Part shown: positions 1 to 9,170 of the stretch, piece by piece
Numbering within the stretch: position 1 is the first letter of the stretch
Layout: each line of letters starts with the position of its first letter
NCBI RefSeq assembly: GCF_001907195.1
Contig: NZ_LVWA01000012.1
Span: 328,960-392,959 of the forward strand
Source of the DNA: Pontibacter flavimaris
Lineage (GTDB): Bacteria; Bacteroidota; Bacteroidia; Cytophagales; Hymenobacteraceae
Length of the DNA stretch: 64,000 nt
Direction: 5' to 3'
Made by a program: the position numbers and the translations under genes
Notes under the pieces: generated by a model
The model's input: only the letters and a program-made list of their open reading frames with translations
Told to the model about the DNA's origin: nothing
Database searches by the model: none

Positions 1-773
1 CCCAGCAACGTATAACCTGCCGGGCTGTTGATCACCGCCTCCGCATGCTCCAGCACTTTGTTGTAATCCGGATTAGGTTTCTGTGCATAAACCTTTGCCA
101 GCAAAGCGTTTGCTGCTCCCCTGGTAGCGCGGGCCTTTGTTATATTAGCCTCACCAAAAGTATCCGGCAGCCTGTTGTCCAGCGCAAACTGCAGGTCAGC
201 GATAATCTGGTTGTACACCTCTTCTGCTGTAGCACGAGGCAGGCGCACAGCCGACGGATCGGTAGACTTCGTCGCCTCCAGCACCAACGGTACTCCGCCC
301 CACATCTTCACGAGGTTGAAGTAATGGTACGCACGCAGGAAGGCGGCCTCACTTATAATCTGCGCCCTGCGCTCCTCTGATAAAGCCGGGTCCGTAATAG
401 CAGGTGCTCTTTCCAGCACCGTATTGGCCTTTAGGATACCATTATAGATGGAAGACCAGGCACTGAAAACACGGCCGTTGGTTGGGATGATCTCCAGTTT
501 ATCGATGGCAAAAATCTCCGGGTTATCACCGCCGGCATAATAGTTGTCGGAGCGAACATCCTGGAAGAGCACGTTATCCCAAACATAGTAATCTGACGAT
601 TGAAATGTTTCATAAGCACCTGCCAGTGCCGCTTCTATTTGAGAGGCAGTAGCATAGGCATCGTCTACAGTTTCTCTTGAGATTGGCTCAATATCCAGGT
701 ACTTTTCACAGGAGGACAGCCCAAAGGTAAGTGACAGCCCAAGTGTATAGAGTATGATATGTTTCTTTTTCAT
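1..773 (-). CDS. SusD/RagB-family nutrient-binding outer-membrane lipoprotein (partial, C-terminus off the left edge)
   Basis: SusD-type proteins sit on the outer face of the outer membrane as a lid on a SusC channel and capture oligosaccharides or peptides. Read on the minus strand, 257 codons are present and the gene is open at the left edge. The start is a basic, hydrophobic signal peptide ending in a lipobox (LSSC, Cys22), followed by 'YLDIEP' and later 'RAYHYFNLVKMWGGVPLV', both typical of the N-terminal half of SusD helices. It lies 15 bp downstream of susC on the same strand, the usual SusCD order, so it is probably cotranscribed. The ligand cannot be read from the sequence: no glycoside hydrolase or peptidase follows inside the window. 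The family call is firm. Confidence 0.93.
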   Translation of the reverse strand, partial: MKKKHIILYTLGLSLTFGLSSCEKYLDIEPISRETVDDAYATASQIEAALAGAYETFQSSDYYVWDNVLFQDVRSDNYYAGGDNPEIFAIDKLEIIPTNGRVFSAWSSIYNGILKANTVLERAPAITDPALSEERRAQIISEAAFLRAYHYFNLVKMWGGVPLVLEATKSTDPSAVRLPRATAEEVYNQIIADLQFALDNRLPDTFGEANITKARATRGAANALLAKVYAQKPNPDYNKVLEHAEAVINSPAGYTLL

Positions 774-788
774 AATTGAAATACTTGG

Positions 789-3700
789 TTAGAAGGACAC
801 ATTCAGGCCGAAGATCAGGTTTCTGGTTTGCGGGTAAGTACCGAAGTCGACACCCAAGGCTGTATTGCTGCCACCAAAAGCGTTTACTTCCGGGTCAAAG
901 CCTGAATAGTCTGTGAATGTCAGCAGGTTTTCGCCGGTAACATAGAGTCTCAGGTTGCTGATGTGCAGCTTTGTAAGGAGAGTTGAAGGAACGTCGTATC
1001 CTACCGTAAGGGCCTTCACGCGCAGATAAGAACCATCTTCAACAAAGCGGGTAGAAGCCAAGGAGTTGGCAATGCTACCAGAAACAGCCTTCGGCATGTC
1101 TGTTACATCGCCGGGTTGTCTCCAGCGGTCTAAGACACCAATTGTTTGGTTTTTAGGATCCAGCATGCCCTCTGTTTCGATGCGCGTAGCATTGAACACG
1201 TCATTCCCCTGAGCTCCCTGCAAAAAGATGTTCAGGTCAAAACCTTTGTAAGAGAAGCTGTTTGTGATGCCATACAGGAAGTCTGGGTTAGCATTGCCAA
1301 TAATAGTGCGGTCGTCGGCACCCGGTGTGAAAGTAGACTCACCGTTTTTATCGACATAGTACATCATACCAGTTTCCGGGTCTACTCCACCTGCCACATA
1401 ACCATAGAAGGTGCCAAGCGGCAGGCCTTCTCTTACAAGGCTCACCTCACCGCGGCCTGCTACGTTGCCGAAGAACTGCTCCTGCCCTACTATATCAACC
1501 ACTTTGTTGCGGTTAAAAGAAATGTTCAGGTCTGTATCCCAGGTAAAGGCATCCACAAAGTTTCTGGTTGATACCTGGAACTCCAGGCCCTTATTCTGCA
1601 GCTTTCCTACGTTCTGAATGGCATTGTCATAACCGGTTGATCTTGGCAGCGGGGCATACAGTAACAAATCTCTCGTGTTTTTCAGGTAAGCATCTGCCGT
1701 GAAAGTGATTCTGGAGTTGAGCACTGCGAAATCGATACCGATGTTGCTTTGCTCCGACTCCTCCCACTTCAGGCCTCTGTTTTCGATAGATGCAGGATAG
1801 GTGCCTGGTACCGGAACACCGCCTATGGGGTAGTTAGCGCCACTACCTACTGTACCCAGATAGGCGTAAATACCAATTTTGTCGTTACCCACAACACCCC
1901 AACCGGCTCTCAGCTTCAGGTCAGAGATGAAATCGACATTCGTCAGGAAAGCTTCCTCAGAAAGTCTCCAGCCAACGGATAGAGAAGGGAAATATCCCCA
2001 TCGCTTTCCGGGGCCGAAGTTGCTGGAGCCATCCGCGCGGAAGTTCGCTGTCAGCAGGTATTTATCAGCGTAATCATAGGTAACACGGCCGAGGAAGGAA
2101 GCATTGGTGCTCTCACTTTTATCCGCGGTGGCACTGATCAGCTCAGCACCAGCATTCGGCGTGGTGATTTGCGCACTAGCAAACCCCCTTCTCTCCAGGC
2201 TGTTGTTTTCCCAACGGAACTTCTGCGCCACAGTACCGCCCAGCACACTAAAGCTGTGGTTCCCAACTTCTTTGTTATAGGTAAGGGTGTTGTCCCAGAT
2301 GTAATAGTTCGTCAGCCAGGTTTGGTTACGGCCTATCCCTTTCATGGCCACACCGTAGCTGGTTCTGAACGGGTCCAGGAAATAATCACTCATCGCGCTG
2401 CTGTAGTCAATACCGAAGTTGCTTCTATACTTCAGCCCGGGCAGCAGTTCTACCTCCCCATAGATATTACCCAGCAGGCGCTGGTTTTTATAGCCCCGCT
2501 CAGCACCGTCTGTGCCGGCAATCGGGTTTTCCCAGTTCTGAAAAGGGTTGCTGGTGAAAGTGCCGTTCTCATTATAAATACCGATGACCGGAGGAGTTGA
2601 AAGCACGCCTAAAATTACACCACCCTGGTTAATGGCAGAGTTATCGCTTACGTCTACATCCGCGTAGCGGGTAAAACCAACGTTTGTGCCCAAAGTCAGC
2701 CAGTTGTTTACTTTCTGCTCCAGGTTAACTTTAAAGCTGTAACGGTCCATTTCGGAGCTACGCACGGCACCTTCCTGCTGCACCCAGCCACCAGACAAGT
2801 AATAGGAAGTATTCTCGTTTGCTCCTGAAAGAGACAGCTGGTAGTTCTGAGAGGTACCATTCTGGAATACCTCCTTTTGCCAATCAGTATTATGAGTATA
2901 GCGGCTCCAGTCAGTGTTATAGCCCAGTTCCGTCATCAGGTCGCGGTACTGCTCGCTGTTCAGCACGCGCAGTGTGTTCCAAACACTTGAGAAGCCTCTG
3001 TAAGTACTGAATTCAAATCGTGGCTTGCCCTCTTTGCCCCGCTTAGTAGTAATGATAACTACACCGTTTGCACCCTGCGCACCATAAATCGCAGCCGAAG
3101 CAGCATCTTTCAGTACAGATATACTTTCAATATCGGCGGGGTTCAGGGAGCGGGTATCGGTGGTAGGTACACCATCCACTACATAAAGCGGGTCGCTGCC
3201 GGCATTGATGGAGTTTGTTCCACGAATTCTGATGTTCAGGCCCGCTGACGGCTTCCCTGAACTGGAAATCACCTGCACACCCGCTGCTTTCCCCTGGATC
3301 AGGTTAGCTACCTGGGTATTGGGTCTGGATTCGAAAGCCTCCTCCGAGATAAGTGACACAGCACCAGTAATGTCCTTCTTCTCCTGCGTTCCATACCCCA
3401 CCACAACTACCTCCTCCAGAAGCTTTACATCTTCAAAAAGCTGCACGCTGATGTTGGTGCGGCCGCTGAGCGCTTCCTCTCTGGTGATAAAACCAATATA
3501 AGAGAAAACCAATGTACCGTTCTCCTGCCCTGCCGGCACGTCCAGCGTGAAGTTACCCTCCGCATTGGTGATTGTTCCAATAGAAGTACCTTTAAGTGAA
3601 ACCGATACTCCCGGCAGTGGATCATTGTTCTTATCGGTCACCAGGCCGTTTACTGTTTGCCTTGTCTGTCCCAGCTTTCTCGGCCTACTATTTCTTTCGT

Positions 3701-4058
3701 CAGCCGTAACATGGATATTCAGCTGCACCTGCTTAAAGCTTAGCGCTGTCTGCTCTGTAACTCTGTCAAGCACATTGGATAATGGCTGATCCTTTACCTT
3801 GAGGGTGATCGCCTGCCCTTGCTGCAGATCGCTCACATCATAGGCAAAAGTAAACGGCGTAGCGCTCTCCACCTGACGTATAAAATCCTTCATAGAGGCA
3901 TTTTTCAGTTCCATGGACACTTTCACATCCCGGAGGTCTGGCGCCTGAATGTCTCCCGCCGCTGCACCAGAAGAGTATAAGAGAACCAGGCACGCCAGCA
4001 CTAATGGCAGACTACCCCTGGCAACCTTTGTGGTAAGGTAGTGGTAAATTATTTCCAT
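789..4058 (-). CDS. SusC/RagA-family TonB-dependent outer-membrane transporter with STN domain
   Basis: TonB-dependent importer of the SusC family, 1089 aa, a usual length. Order: signal peptide (about 1-35), an STN signalling domain (about 47-115), a carboxypeptidase-regulatory-like beta-sandwich (about 135-220, 'GVSVSLKGTSIGT'), the plug (about 225-345, containing 'IRIRGTNSINAGSDPLYVVDG'-like SusC signature residues), then the beta-barrel ending in a terminal Phe (LNVSF). STN domains are characteristic of receptors that signal substrate occupancy to a FecR-type anti-sigma factor, and such a gene lies directly upstream on the same strand. Together with the SusD downstream this forms a sigma/anti-sigma-controlled uptake locus. 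The AAGTATA motif so common elsewhere in the window is absent from this gene. Substrate unknown. Confidence 0.95.
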   Translation of the reverse strand: MEIIYHYLTTKVARGSLPLVLACLVLLYSSGAAAGDIQAPDLRDVKVSMELKNASMKDFIRQVESATPFTFAYDVSDLQQGQAITLKVKDQPLSNVLDRVTEQTALSFKQVQLNIHVTADERNSRPRKLGQTRQTVNGLVTDKNNDPLPGVSVSLKGTSIGTITNAEGNFTLDVPAGQENGTLVFSYIGFITREEALSGRTNISVQLFEDVKLLEEVVVVGYGTQEKKDITGAVSLISEEAFESRPNTQVANLIQGKAAGVQVISSSGKPSAGLNIRIRGTNSINAGSDPLYVVDGVPTTDTRSLNPADIESISVLKDAASAAIYGAQGANGVVIITTKRGKEGKPRFEFSTYRGFSSVWNTLRVLNSEQYRDLMTELGYNTDWSRYTHNTDWQKEVFQNGTSQNYQLSLSGANENTSYYLSGGWVQQEGAVRSSEMDRYSFKVNLEQKVNNWLTLGTNVGFTRYADVDVSDNSAINQGGVILGVLSTPPVIGIYNENGTFTSNPFQNWENPIAGTDGAERGYKNQRLLGNIYGEVELLPGLKYRSNFGIDYSSAMSDYFLDPFRTSYGVAMKGIGRNQTWLTNYYIWDNTLTYNKEVGNHSFSVLGGTVAQKFRWENNSLERRGFASAQITTPNAGAELISATADKSESTNASFLGRVTYDYADKYLLTANFRADGSSNFGPGKRWGYFPSLSVGWRLSEEAFLTNVDFISDLKLRAGWGVVGNDKIGIYAYLGTVGSGANYPIGGVPVPGTYPASIENRGLKWEESEQSNIGIDFAVLNSRITFTADAYLKNTRDLLLYAPLPRSTGYDNAIQNVGKLQNKGLEFQVSTRNFVDAFTWDTDLNISFNRNKVVDIVGQEQFFGNVAGRGEVSLVREGLPLGTFYGYVAGGVDPETGMMYYVDKNGESTFTPGADDRTIIGNANPDFLYGITNSFSYKGFDLNIFLQGAQGNDVFNATRIETEGMLDPKNQTIGVLDRWRQPGDVTDMPKAVSGSIANSLASTRFVEDGSYLRVKALTVGYDVPSTLLTKLHISNLRLYVTGENLLTFTDYSGFDPEVNAFGGSNTALGVDFGTYPQTRNLIFGLNVSF

Positions 4059-4145
4059 AAATAGGTTAGGTTATTGAATTTTAGACAGATTTATACTTCT
4101 AATATTAAAGCGTTTATACTACTGTATGATCACCTTATGTTATAG

Positions 4146-5183
4146 TTATTGCCCGAGCGAGAGTAAAACTGTATTGCTATCTGGTCGGGTGTAGGTCAGC
4201 TTCTTCACAAAGCTTATCCCCTGTAGCACGGTTTCCAGCGGTTGGCGGTCATAGGATGCGGTAAAGTGCCAGTCTGCTCTTACCGCACTCTCCCCACTAT
4301 CCCTAACCTCTACCCGGACGCCATACCAGCGCTCCAGTTCGTGTATCACCTCGGGTAAGGAAGCATCCTCGAATTGCAGTACTCCGTCTTTCCACCCTAA
4401 AACTATGCGCTCCTTAAAGGGTGCTACCTGATAGCTTGCGCTTGGCTTGCTGTAAACCAGTTGCTGCCCTGGTTCAAGAACCGCCAGAGGATCTGCCCCT
4501 TTTTGCTCCTGATGGGAGACCTTCACACGCCCGGTTACCAGCGCCACATGTATGGTAGAGTCTCCCTTTTGATAATCGATGTTAAAAGAAGTACCCAATG
4601 CCTGGGTATGTATAGCTCCGGAGCGAACTGTAAAAGGATATAGACTATCTTTAGCAACTTCAAAGAAGGCCTCCCCATTTAAAGAGACAGTCCGGTTTGT
4701 TTTGAAGTCGCTGTAAAAGGAAATGCTGCTTCCAGAATGCAGTTTCACAACGGAGCCATCGGCCAGGGTGATTGTTTTCTTCATGCCTGGCCGAGCCTCA
4801 ACGGTCAAAAGTTTCGGCTCCTGACTGCTTTGTAGCTTCTGGGTAAGTAACCACACAGCGCAAAGGGGCAATAACAAAGCTGCGGCAAGTTTTAGATACT
4901 GCTTCCAAGGATCACTGAAGTAAAATCTTCGCACAGGCTGTACTTCGTCGCCGGAAAGCGCTGCATGTAGGTTTTTCTGTGCTTGGATATTTAAAAGCAC
5001 CTTATCTGCATCATGCCAGTTGGCCGGTTCGTTTTTCTCATGCTCAGCCTGCTGCCACAAAGTGCTAAGGGCCTCCTCTTCTGCCTGCTGTAGTTCCTCC
5101 TGCTTAAACCAGCTTAGCACCTCCTTTACCTCATCAGGCGTGCACTCATGTCTGTAAAATTTTTTAAGGAGCTGAATGTCCAT
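4146..5183 (-). CDS. FecR-family anti-sigma factor
   Basis: Inner-membrane anti-sigma factor that relays receptor occupancy to an ECF sigma factor. 345 aa: cytoplasmic N-terminal sigma-binding part (about 1-90), one transmembrane helix (about 97-115, 'LKLAAALLLPLCAVWLL'), a periplasmic FecR domain (about 128-225, with 'ADGSVVKLHSGSSI' and 'GEAFFEVAKD'), and a C-terminal DUF4974-like domain (about 265-340, 'LPEVIHELERWYGVRVEV'). The gene is 87 bp upstream of susC on the same strand and points away from the ECF sigma gene. More often the sigma gene precedes fecR in the same direction; here the pair is divergent. Family assignment is secure; the partner sigma is inferred from adjacency. Confidence 0.93.
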   Translation of the reverse strand: MDIQLLKKFYRHECTPDEVKEVLSWFKQEELQQAEEEALSTLWQQAEHEKNEPANWHDADKVLLNIQAQKNLHAALSGDEVQPVRRFYFSDPWKQYLKLAAALLLPLCAVWLLTQKLQSSQEPKLLTVEARPGMKKTITLADGSVVKLHSGSSISFYSDFKTNRTVSLNGEAFFEVAKDSLYPFTVRSGAIHTQALGTSFNIDYQKGDSTIHVALVTGRVKVSHQEQKGADPLAVLEPGQQLVYSKPSASYQVAPFKERIVLGWKDGVLQFEDASLPEVIHELERWYGVRVEVRDSGESAVRADWHFTASYDRQPLETVLQGISFVKKLTYTRPDSNTVLLSLGQ

Positions 5184-5417
5184 TTACCTATTTCTATAGC
5201 TATACCTACTACTACAATTAAGATGCGTCATCCACCACTTCTGAAACAAAATAAAAGTCAGTAAGCACTTACCACGATAATTGCATATCATATATAGAAA
5301 AAACAAAGGTTTAAACAATCGTTTACAAATAGAAATTTTTACCTTTAAGCGATTGATCGCTATAAAGCCGCGGGCACACTATTGTTTTCCGAAGCACAGA
5401 TAATCAACGGGGACGTT

Positions 5418-6008
5418 ATGCAAGCAGTAGATAAAGAGGGGACTGAACAACTGGTATATGCACTCCTAAACGGAAAAGAAGATGCTTTTGTCCACCTGTA
5501 CAGGAGGTTTGAAGCAAGGCTATACACCTTTGCCTATAAACTGACTCAAGATAAGGATGACGCTGAGGAAGTAGTGCAGGAGGTTTTTCTAAAGGTGTGG
5601 GAAAAGCGTCAGGTATTAAATCCCGAGCAGAACTTTAGCGGTTTTCTGTATACGGTTGCCAAAAACATTGTATATAACAAGGCAAAGCAGCGTGCCTATC
5701 ACTTTGCTTTTCAGAAACACCTGGCAGCCTCTGAACAGGATATCTGCCGCACCACTGAGAATGAACTAAGTTTCGACGAGCTGAGCGCGTTGCTTGATAA
5801 GATTTATGAGGCCTTGCCCCCTGTGCGACGACAAGTATTTTTAATGAGCCGCATACAGGGCCTCAGTAATAACGAAATCGCTGCAGAGCTTCATACCAGC
5901 ACCAGTAATATCGAGAACCACCTGCATAAGGCGCTGCGTTTTATCCGGGAAAAGCTGCAGACTCACGAAATGGTATACACTACCTTCTTTGCATTTCTGC
6001 TGTTCTAG
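5418..6008 (+). CDS. ECF RNA polymerase sigma-70 factor (FecI-like)
   Basis: ECF sigma factor expected to drive the adjacent SusCD locus when released by the FecR protein. From the ATG chosen here it has 196 aa: region 2 (about 25-95, 'LYRRFEARLYTFAYKLTQDKD' region and 'DAEEVVQEVFLKVWEKR') and region 4 (about 125-185, 'LPPVRRQVFLMSRIQGLSNN' followed by an HTH). A TTG 36 bp upstream extends the frame, but the ATG gives the usual short leader ahead of region 2 and is preferred. The C-terminus ends in an unusual hydrophobic run (TFFAFLLF). It is transcribed divergently from fecR across about 234 bp, so one shared regulatory region probably controls both. Confidence 0.9.
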   Translation: MQAVDKEGTEQLVYALLNGKEDAFVHLYRRFEARLYTFAYKLTQDKDDAEEVVQEVFLKVWEKRQVLNPEQNFSGFLYTVAKNIVYNKAKQRAYHFAFQKHLAASEQDICRTTENELSFDELSALLDKIYEALPPVRRQVFLMSRIQGLSNNEIAAELHTSTSNIENHLHKALRFIREKLQTHEMVYTTFFAFLLF

Positions 6009-6332
6009 CGCTTCTGATTTCACCGGCAGCATTAACTCTAAAACGTACCGCCTCCCGCACTTTAGCGATACAACAAGTATAATTCCCCTCCTAGGAGGTG
6101 TAGTTTATACTTGTAGGGATAGGTCGCGACCTGTATTCGCTACAGCCGCGGCCATAAAACATATACTTCAGCCAAAGTAGCTACAGGCTCCCAGCCTTAA
6201 ACAAGGAGGGGCAGGGGTGGTTAGATCAGACCTAAAATAAACACACCGCTTATAAAGCTGTTCTGGTTTAGAAAAGAAGTTAATTTGTGTTGAAGGATAA
6301 TTCCCGCGTGCTTTTGCCGTATTCACCATACT
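6009..6332. repeat. Intergenic region with a degenerate copy of the roughly 130-bp repeat (family D)
   Basis: No convincing gene. From about 6090 to 6225 it holds a degenerate copy of an element seen again at 25385-25535 and, inverted, at 29560-29702: a GTAGGGA lead-in, the palindrome AGGTCGCGACCT (6121-6132), a 'cgctacagc' linker, TATACTT, and an 'aaggaggggcaggggtgg' end. TATACTT or AAGTATA occurs three times in about 100 bp. Nothing clear is seen for the downstream promoter apart from an A/T-rich stretch near 6260-6290. Confidence 0.7.
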
Positions 6333-7388
6333 ATGGAAAATCAACCCCTGCCCACCGACCACTACACCCTGACCGTGACCGGCATCCGAGAGGAGCTGCC
6401 GGATTTCAAGACATTCACTCTGGAGCCGGACAGGCCCCTCGCTTACAAAGCCGGCCAATACCTCACGCTGGTACACCCTGAAAAAGAACAGGACAACCGC
6501 CGGTCTTACTCCTTTATTTCCTCCCCCGCGCTACAGGAGCCTTTACGTATCGGCGTGAAGCGCATTGCCAACGGCTTTTTTTCCAGAAGGCTGGTGGATG
6601 ATGTGCAGGTGGGCGACAAGCTCTATGCGGCCGGGGCAGCCGGCTTGTTTATACTTCCGGAGAACATGCCCGACTACCGGCAGGTTTTTCTGCTGGCAGC
6701 CGGCAGCGGCATTACGCCGGAACTCTCGCTGCTAAAAACTATACTTTATACATTGCCCGACATAGCTGTAACGCTCATCTACAGCAACAGCAACCCTGAG
6801 AAGACCCTTTACAAAAATGAGCTGGAAGAGCTGGCCGCGGCCTTTCCGGAGCGCTTCCGCCTCCACTTCCTGTTCAGCAATTCCCCCGATCTGGCGCAGG
6901 CAAGACTCTACCGGGACCTGCTGCAACAGCTGGTACGGAAATATGCCGTGGCGCCGCTGGATCAGGTGCTGTTCTACGTCTGCGGCCCGCATGGTTATAT
7001 GCGCATGTGCTTCTGGGCGCTAACGCAGCAAGGCGTGCCGATGGAGAACATCCGCCGGGAGAACTTCGACACCACCAAGGTTGCCATCAAACAAATGCCA
7101 CCCGACACCGACCCGCACCAAGTTATACTTTACTACCAAGGCCAGGAGTATAACTTAACGGTGGAGTACCCCGATACCATCCTACGCGCCGCCCGGAAAG
7201 CGGGACTGAGCTTGCCCTACAGCTGTGAGGCCGGCAAATGCGGCAATTGCACCGCCCGCTGCACCGAGGGCAACGTATGGATGTCGTACAACGAGGTGCT
7301 GACCGGGCGCGACCTGGACCAGGGGCTGGTACTGACCTGCGTCGGCTACCCGGTGGGCGGCCCTGCCCGGCTGGAGTTGAAGTCCTGA
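6333..7388 (+). CDS. FAD/NAD(P)-binding ferredoxin reductase with C-terminal 2Fe-2S domain (PaaE/Hmp-reductase-like)
   Basis: Three-part electron-transfer flavoprotein moving electrons from NAD(P)H through FAD to a plant-type 2Fe-2S centre. 351 aa: FAD-binding barrel (about 1-110, 'RRSYSFIS' at 57-64), NAD(P)-binding domain (about 115-235, 'AAGSGITP' at 122-129 and 'VCGPHGYM' near 217), then a ferredoxin domain (about 262-350) with cysteines C298, C303, C306 and C336 in the C-x4-C-x2-C...C pattern. This architecture matches PaaE of phenylacetyl-CoA epoxidase and related oxygenase reductases, but no oxygenase subunit lies nearby, so the partner is unknown. It stands alone, about 90 bp before pepD, and could also be a stand-alone ferredoxin-NADP reductase. 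Confidence 0.88.
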   Translation: MENQPLPTDHYTLTVTGIREELPDFKTFTLEPDRPLAYKAGQYLTLVHPEKEQDNRRSYSFISSPALQEPLRIGVKRIANGFFSRRLVDDVQVGDKLYAAGAAGLFILPENMPDYRQVFLLAAGSGITPELSLLKTILYTLPDIAVTLIYSNSNPEKTLYKNELEELAAAFPERFRLHFLFSNSPDLAQARLYRDLLQQLVRKYAVAPLDQVLFYVCGPHGYMRMCFWALTQQGVPMENIRRENFDTTKVAIKQMPPDTDPHQVILYYQGQEYNLTVEYPDTILRAARKAGLSLPYSCEAGKCGNCTARCTEGNVWMSYNEVLTGRDLDQGLVLTCVGYPVGGPARLELKS

Positions 7389-7434
7389 TTAAAGGCTTTC
7401 TGTATACGCTGCCCGTTTTTCCGGCCGAAACCCG

Positions 7435-7442
7435 TAACTTTA
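7435..7442 (+). promoter_or_regulatory. Candidate Bacteroidota -7 promoter element for pepD
   Basis: TAACTTTA fits the TAnnTTTG consensus at 7 of 8 positions and lies 40 bp before the pepD ATG, with a T-rich stretch about 20 bp upstream in the place of the -33 element. Consensus match only. Confidence 0.4.
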
Positions 7443-7481
7443 GCCCCGCATCAAAATCTGGAATTTTAAACGATCTATACT

Positions 7482-8942
7482 ATGAGCACTCAAGTACGCA
7501 GCCTGGAGCCGAAGGCGCTTTGGGAAAACTTTGCTGACTTAAATGCTGTGCCTCGCCCGTCTAAAAAAGAGGAGCGCGTGATACAGTTTATACTTGATTT
7601 CGGCCACAAACTTGGCCTGGAGGCTTTCAAGGATGAGGTGGGCAACGTGATCATTAAAAAGCCTGCCACCCCGGGCATGGAAAACCACCAGACCGTGGCC
7701 ATGCAAAGCCACCTGGACATGGTGCACCAGAAAAACAACGACACCACCTTCGACTTCGACACGCAGGGCATCGACATGTATGTGGACGGCGACTGGGTAA
7801 AAGCACGCGGCACCACGCTGGGCGCTGACAACGGCATCGGCGTGGCGACCATCATGGCTATACTTGCCTCCAGGGATATCCCCCACCCGGCCATTGAGGC
7901 GCTCTTTACTATTGATGAAGAAACCGGCATGACCGGCGCGCTGGGCCTGAAAGGCGGCCTGCTGGAGGCAAGTATACTTTTAAACCTGGACACCGAAGAC
8001 GACCGCGAGCTGACCATCGGCTGCGCCGGCGGCGTGGACGTAACGGCTACCGGAACGTATGAGCAGGAAGCCACACCGGCAAGTATGGCGGGCTGCAAGC
8101 TCACGGTAAAAGGGCTGACCGGCGGCCACTCCGGCATGGACATTATCCTGGGCCGCGCCAACGCTAACAAACTCATGAACCGCCTGCTGCACCAGGCCGA
8201 CAAGCTATTCGACCTGCGCCTGGCAAGTATAGACGGTGGCGGACTGCGCAACGCTATTCCCCGCGAGTCTACAGCGGTAGTGGCTGTGGCAGAAAAAGAC
8301 AAGGCTGCTTTTGAAAAGTATGTGGCCGAGCAGCACGCCATACTTGCCCAGGAATATAAAACGACCGACCCCAACCTGCAGGTGCAAGTGGAGTCGACGG
8401 AAGCGCCTGCCCAGGTTGTTACCGAGGCCTTCGTATCGACTTTCCTTCGTGCTATTTACGCCACGCCAAACGGCATTTACCGCATGAGCCCGGAGATACA
8501 GGGACTGGTACAGACTTCTAACAACGTAGCCCGTGTGGAACTGAAAGACGGAGCTTACAAAATCCTGTGCCTGACCCGCAGCGCGGTGGATACCGAGAAA
8601 ATGGACCTGGCGGCGGCCATACAGTCAGCGCTGGAACTGGCGGGGGCTGAGGTGACGCTGAGCGGCTCCTACCCCGGCTGGACGCCTAACCCGGATGCTT
8701 CCATTATTAAGTTGATGAGCGATTTGTACCGCAGCAAGTTCAACAGCGAGCCGGATGTAAACGCCTGCCACGCCGGGCTGGAGTGCGGTATCCTGGGCGC
8801 TAACTATCCGGGTATGGAAATGATCTCCTTCGGCCCCAACATCCGCGGCGCCCACTCCCCCGACGAGAAAGTACAGATCAGCTCGGTACAGAAGTACTGG
8901 GATTACCTGCTGGAGACCCTGCAGCAAATTCCGATGAAGTAG
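7482..8942 (+). CDS. pepD: Aminoacyl-histidine dipeptidase PepD (peptidase M20 family)
   Basis: Cytosolic metallodipeptidase (beta-Ala-His/Xaa-His dipeptidase, M20C) that hydrolyses unspecific dipeptides. 486 aa, the normal size. The di-metal ligands are visible: H77 and D79 in 'SHLDMV', D116 in 'GADNGIG', the catalytic E146 and ligand E147 in 'DEETGMTG', D170 in 'NLDTEDD', and a late His in 'NACHAGLECG'. A lid domain (about 200-390) is inserted in the catalytic domain. The gene carries four AAGTATA/TATACTT copies in both orientations and in different reading frames. It is monocistronic, followed by a strong intrinsic terminator. Confidence 0.95.
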   Translation: MSTQVRSLEPKALWENFADLNAVPRPSKKEERVIQFILDFGHKLGLEAFKDEVGNVIIKKPATPGMENHQTVAMQSHLDMVHQKNNDTTFDFDTQGIDMYVDGDWVKARGTTLGADNGIGVATIMAILASRDIPHPAIEALFTIDEETGMTGALGLKGGLLEASILLNLDTEDDRELTIGCAGGVDVTATGTYEQEATPASMAGCKLTVKGLTGGHSGMDIILGRANANKLMNRLLHQADKLFDLRLASIDGGGLRNAIPRESTAVVAVAEKDKAAFEKYVAEQHAILAQEYKTTDPNLQVQVESTEAPAQVVTEAFVSTFLRAIYATPNGIYRMSPEIQGLVQTSNNVARVELKDGAYKILCLTRSAVDTEKMDLAAAIQSALELAGAEVTLSGSYPGWTPNPDASIIKLMSDLYRSKFNSEPDVNACHAGLECGILGANYPGMEMISFGPNIRGAHSPDEKVQISSVQKYWDYLLETLQQIPMK

Positions 8943-9010
8943 TTGTTAGTTGATGGTTGAAGTATACTTGCTTCATCTGCTTTCCTCACGCAGCTAAGTA
9001 TAAACAGGAG

Positions 9011-9039
9011 AGCCGCCCATACTTTGGGCGGCTTTTTTT
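9011..9039 (+). terminator. Intrinsic terminator after pepD
   Basis: Perfect 8-bp stem AGCCGCCC/GGGCGGCT with a 7-nt loop (ATACTTT) followed by a run of seven T. The loop carries the CATACTTTG form of the window-wide motif. Confidence 0.9.
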
Positions 9040-9049
9040 ATGCAGTAGT

Positions 9050-9145
9050 GGGTCCAACCACCCCTGCCCCTCCTTGGCTAAGGAGGGGAATTTTCCCCTC
9101 ACCCTAGCCCTCTCCTTTTATCGAGGGGCCCTACCCCCAAAACAG
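9050..9145. repeat. Fragment of repeat family D (aaggagggg hairpin)
   Basis: The stretch 'ccaaccacccctgcccctcc' followed by 'ttggctaaggaggggaa' matches one end of the roughly 130-bp element at 25385-25535 and 29560-29702. CCCCTCCTTggctAAGGAGGGG forms a hairpin. The remainder of the element is missing. Confidence 0.65.
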
Positions 9146-9170
9146 GGAAGGGAGCTCGGTTCAAGTTTCA

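Noticed and set aside
5382..5417. TTG start extending the ECF sigma factor by 12 residues
   Set aside because: An ATG follows at 5418 and already provides the normal leader before region 2.
6168..6481. Short frames in the gap after the sigma gene, reaching into the reductase gene
   Set aside because: Overlap repeat DNA and the start of a real gene; no coding signature.
7490..8374. Minus-strand frame of 294 codons opposite pepD
   Set aside because: Ser/Ala-rich antisense frame; pepD on the other strand has a complete metal site.
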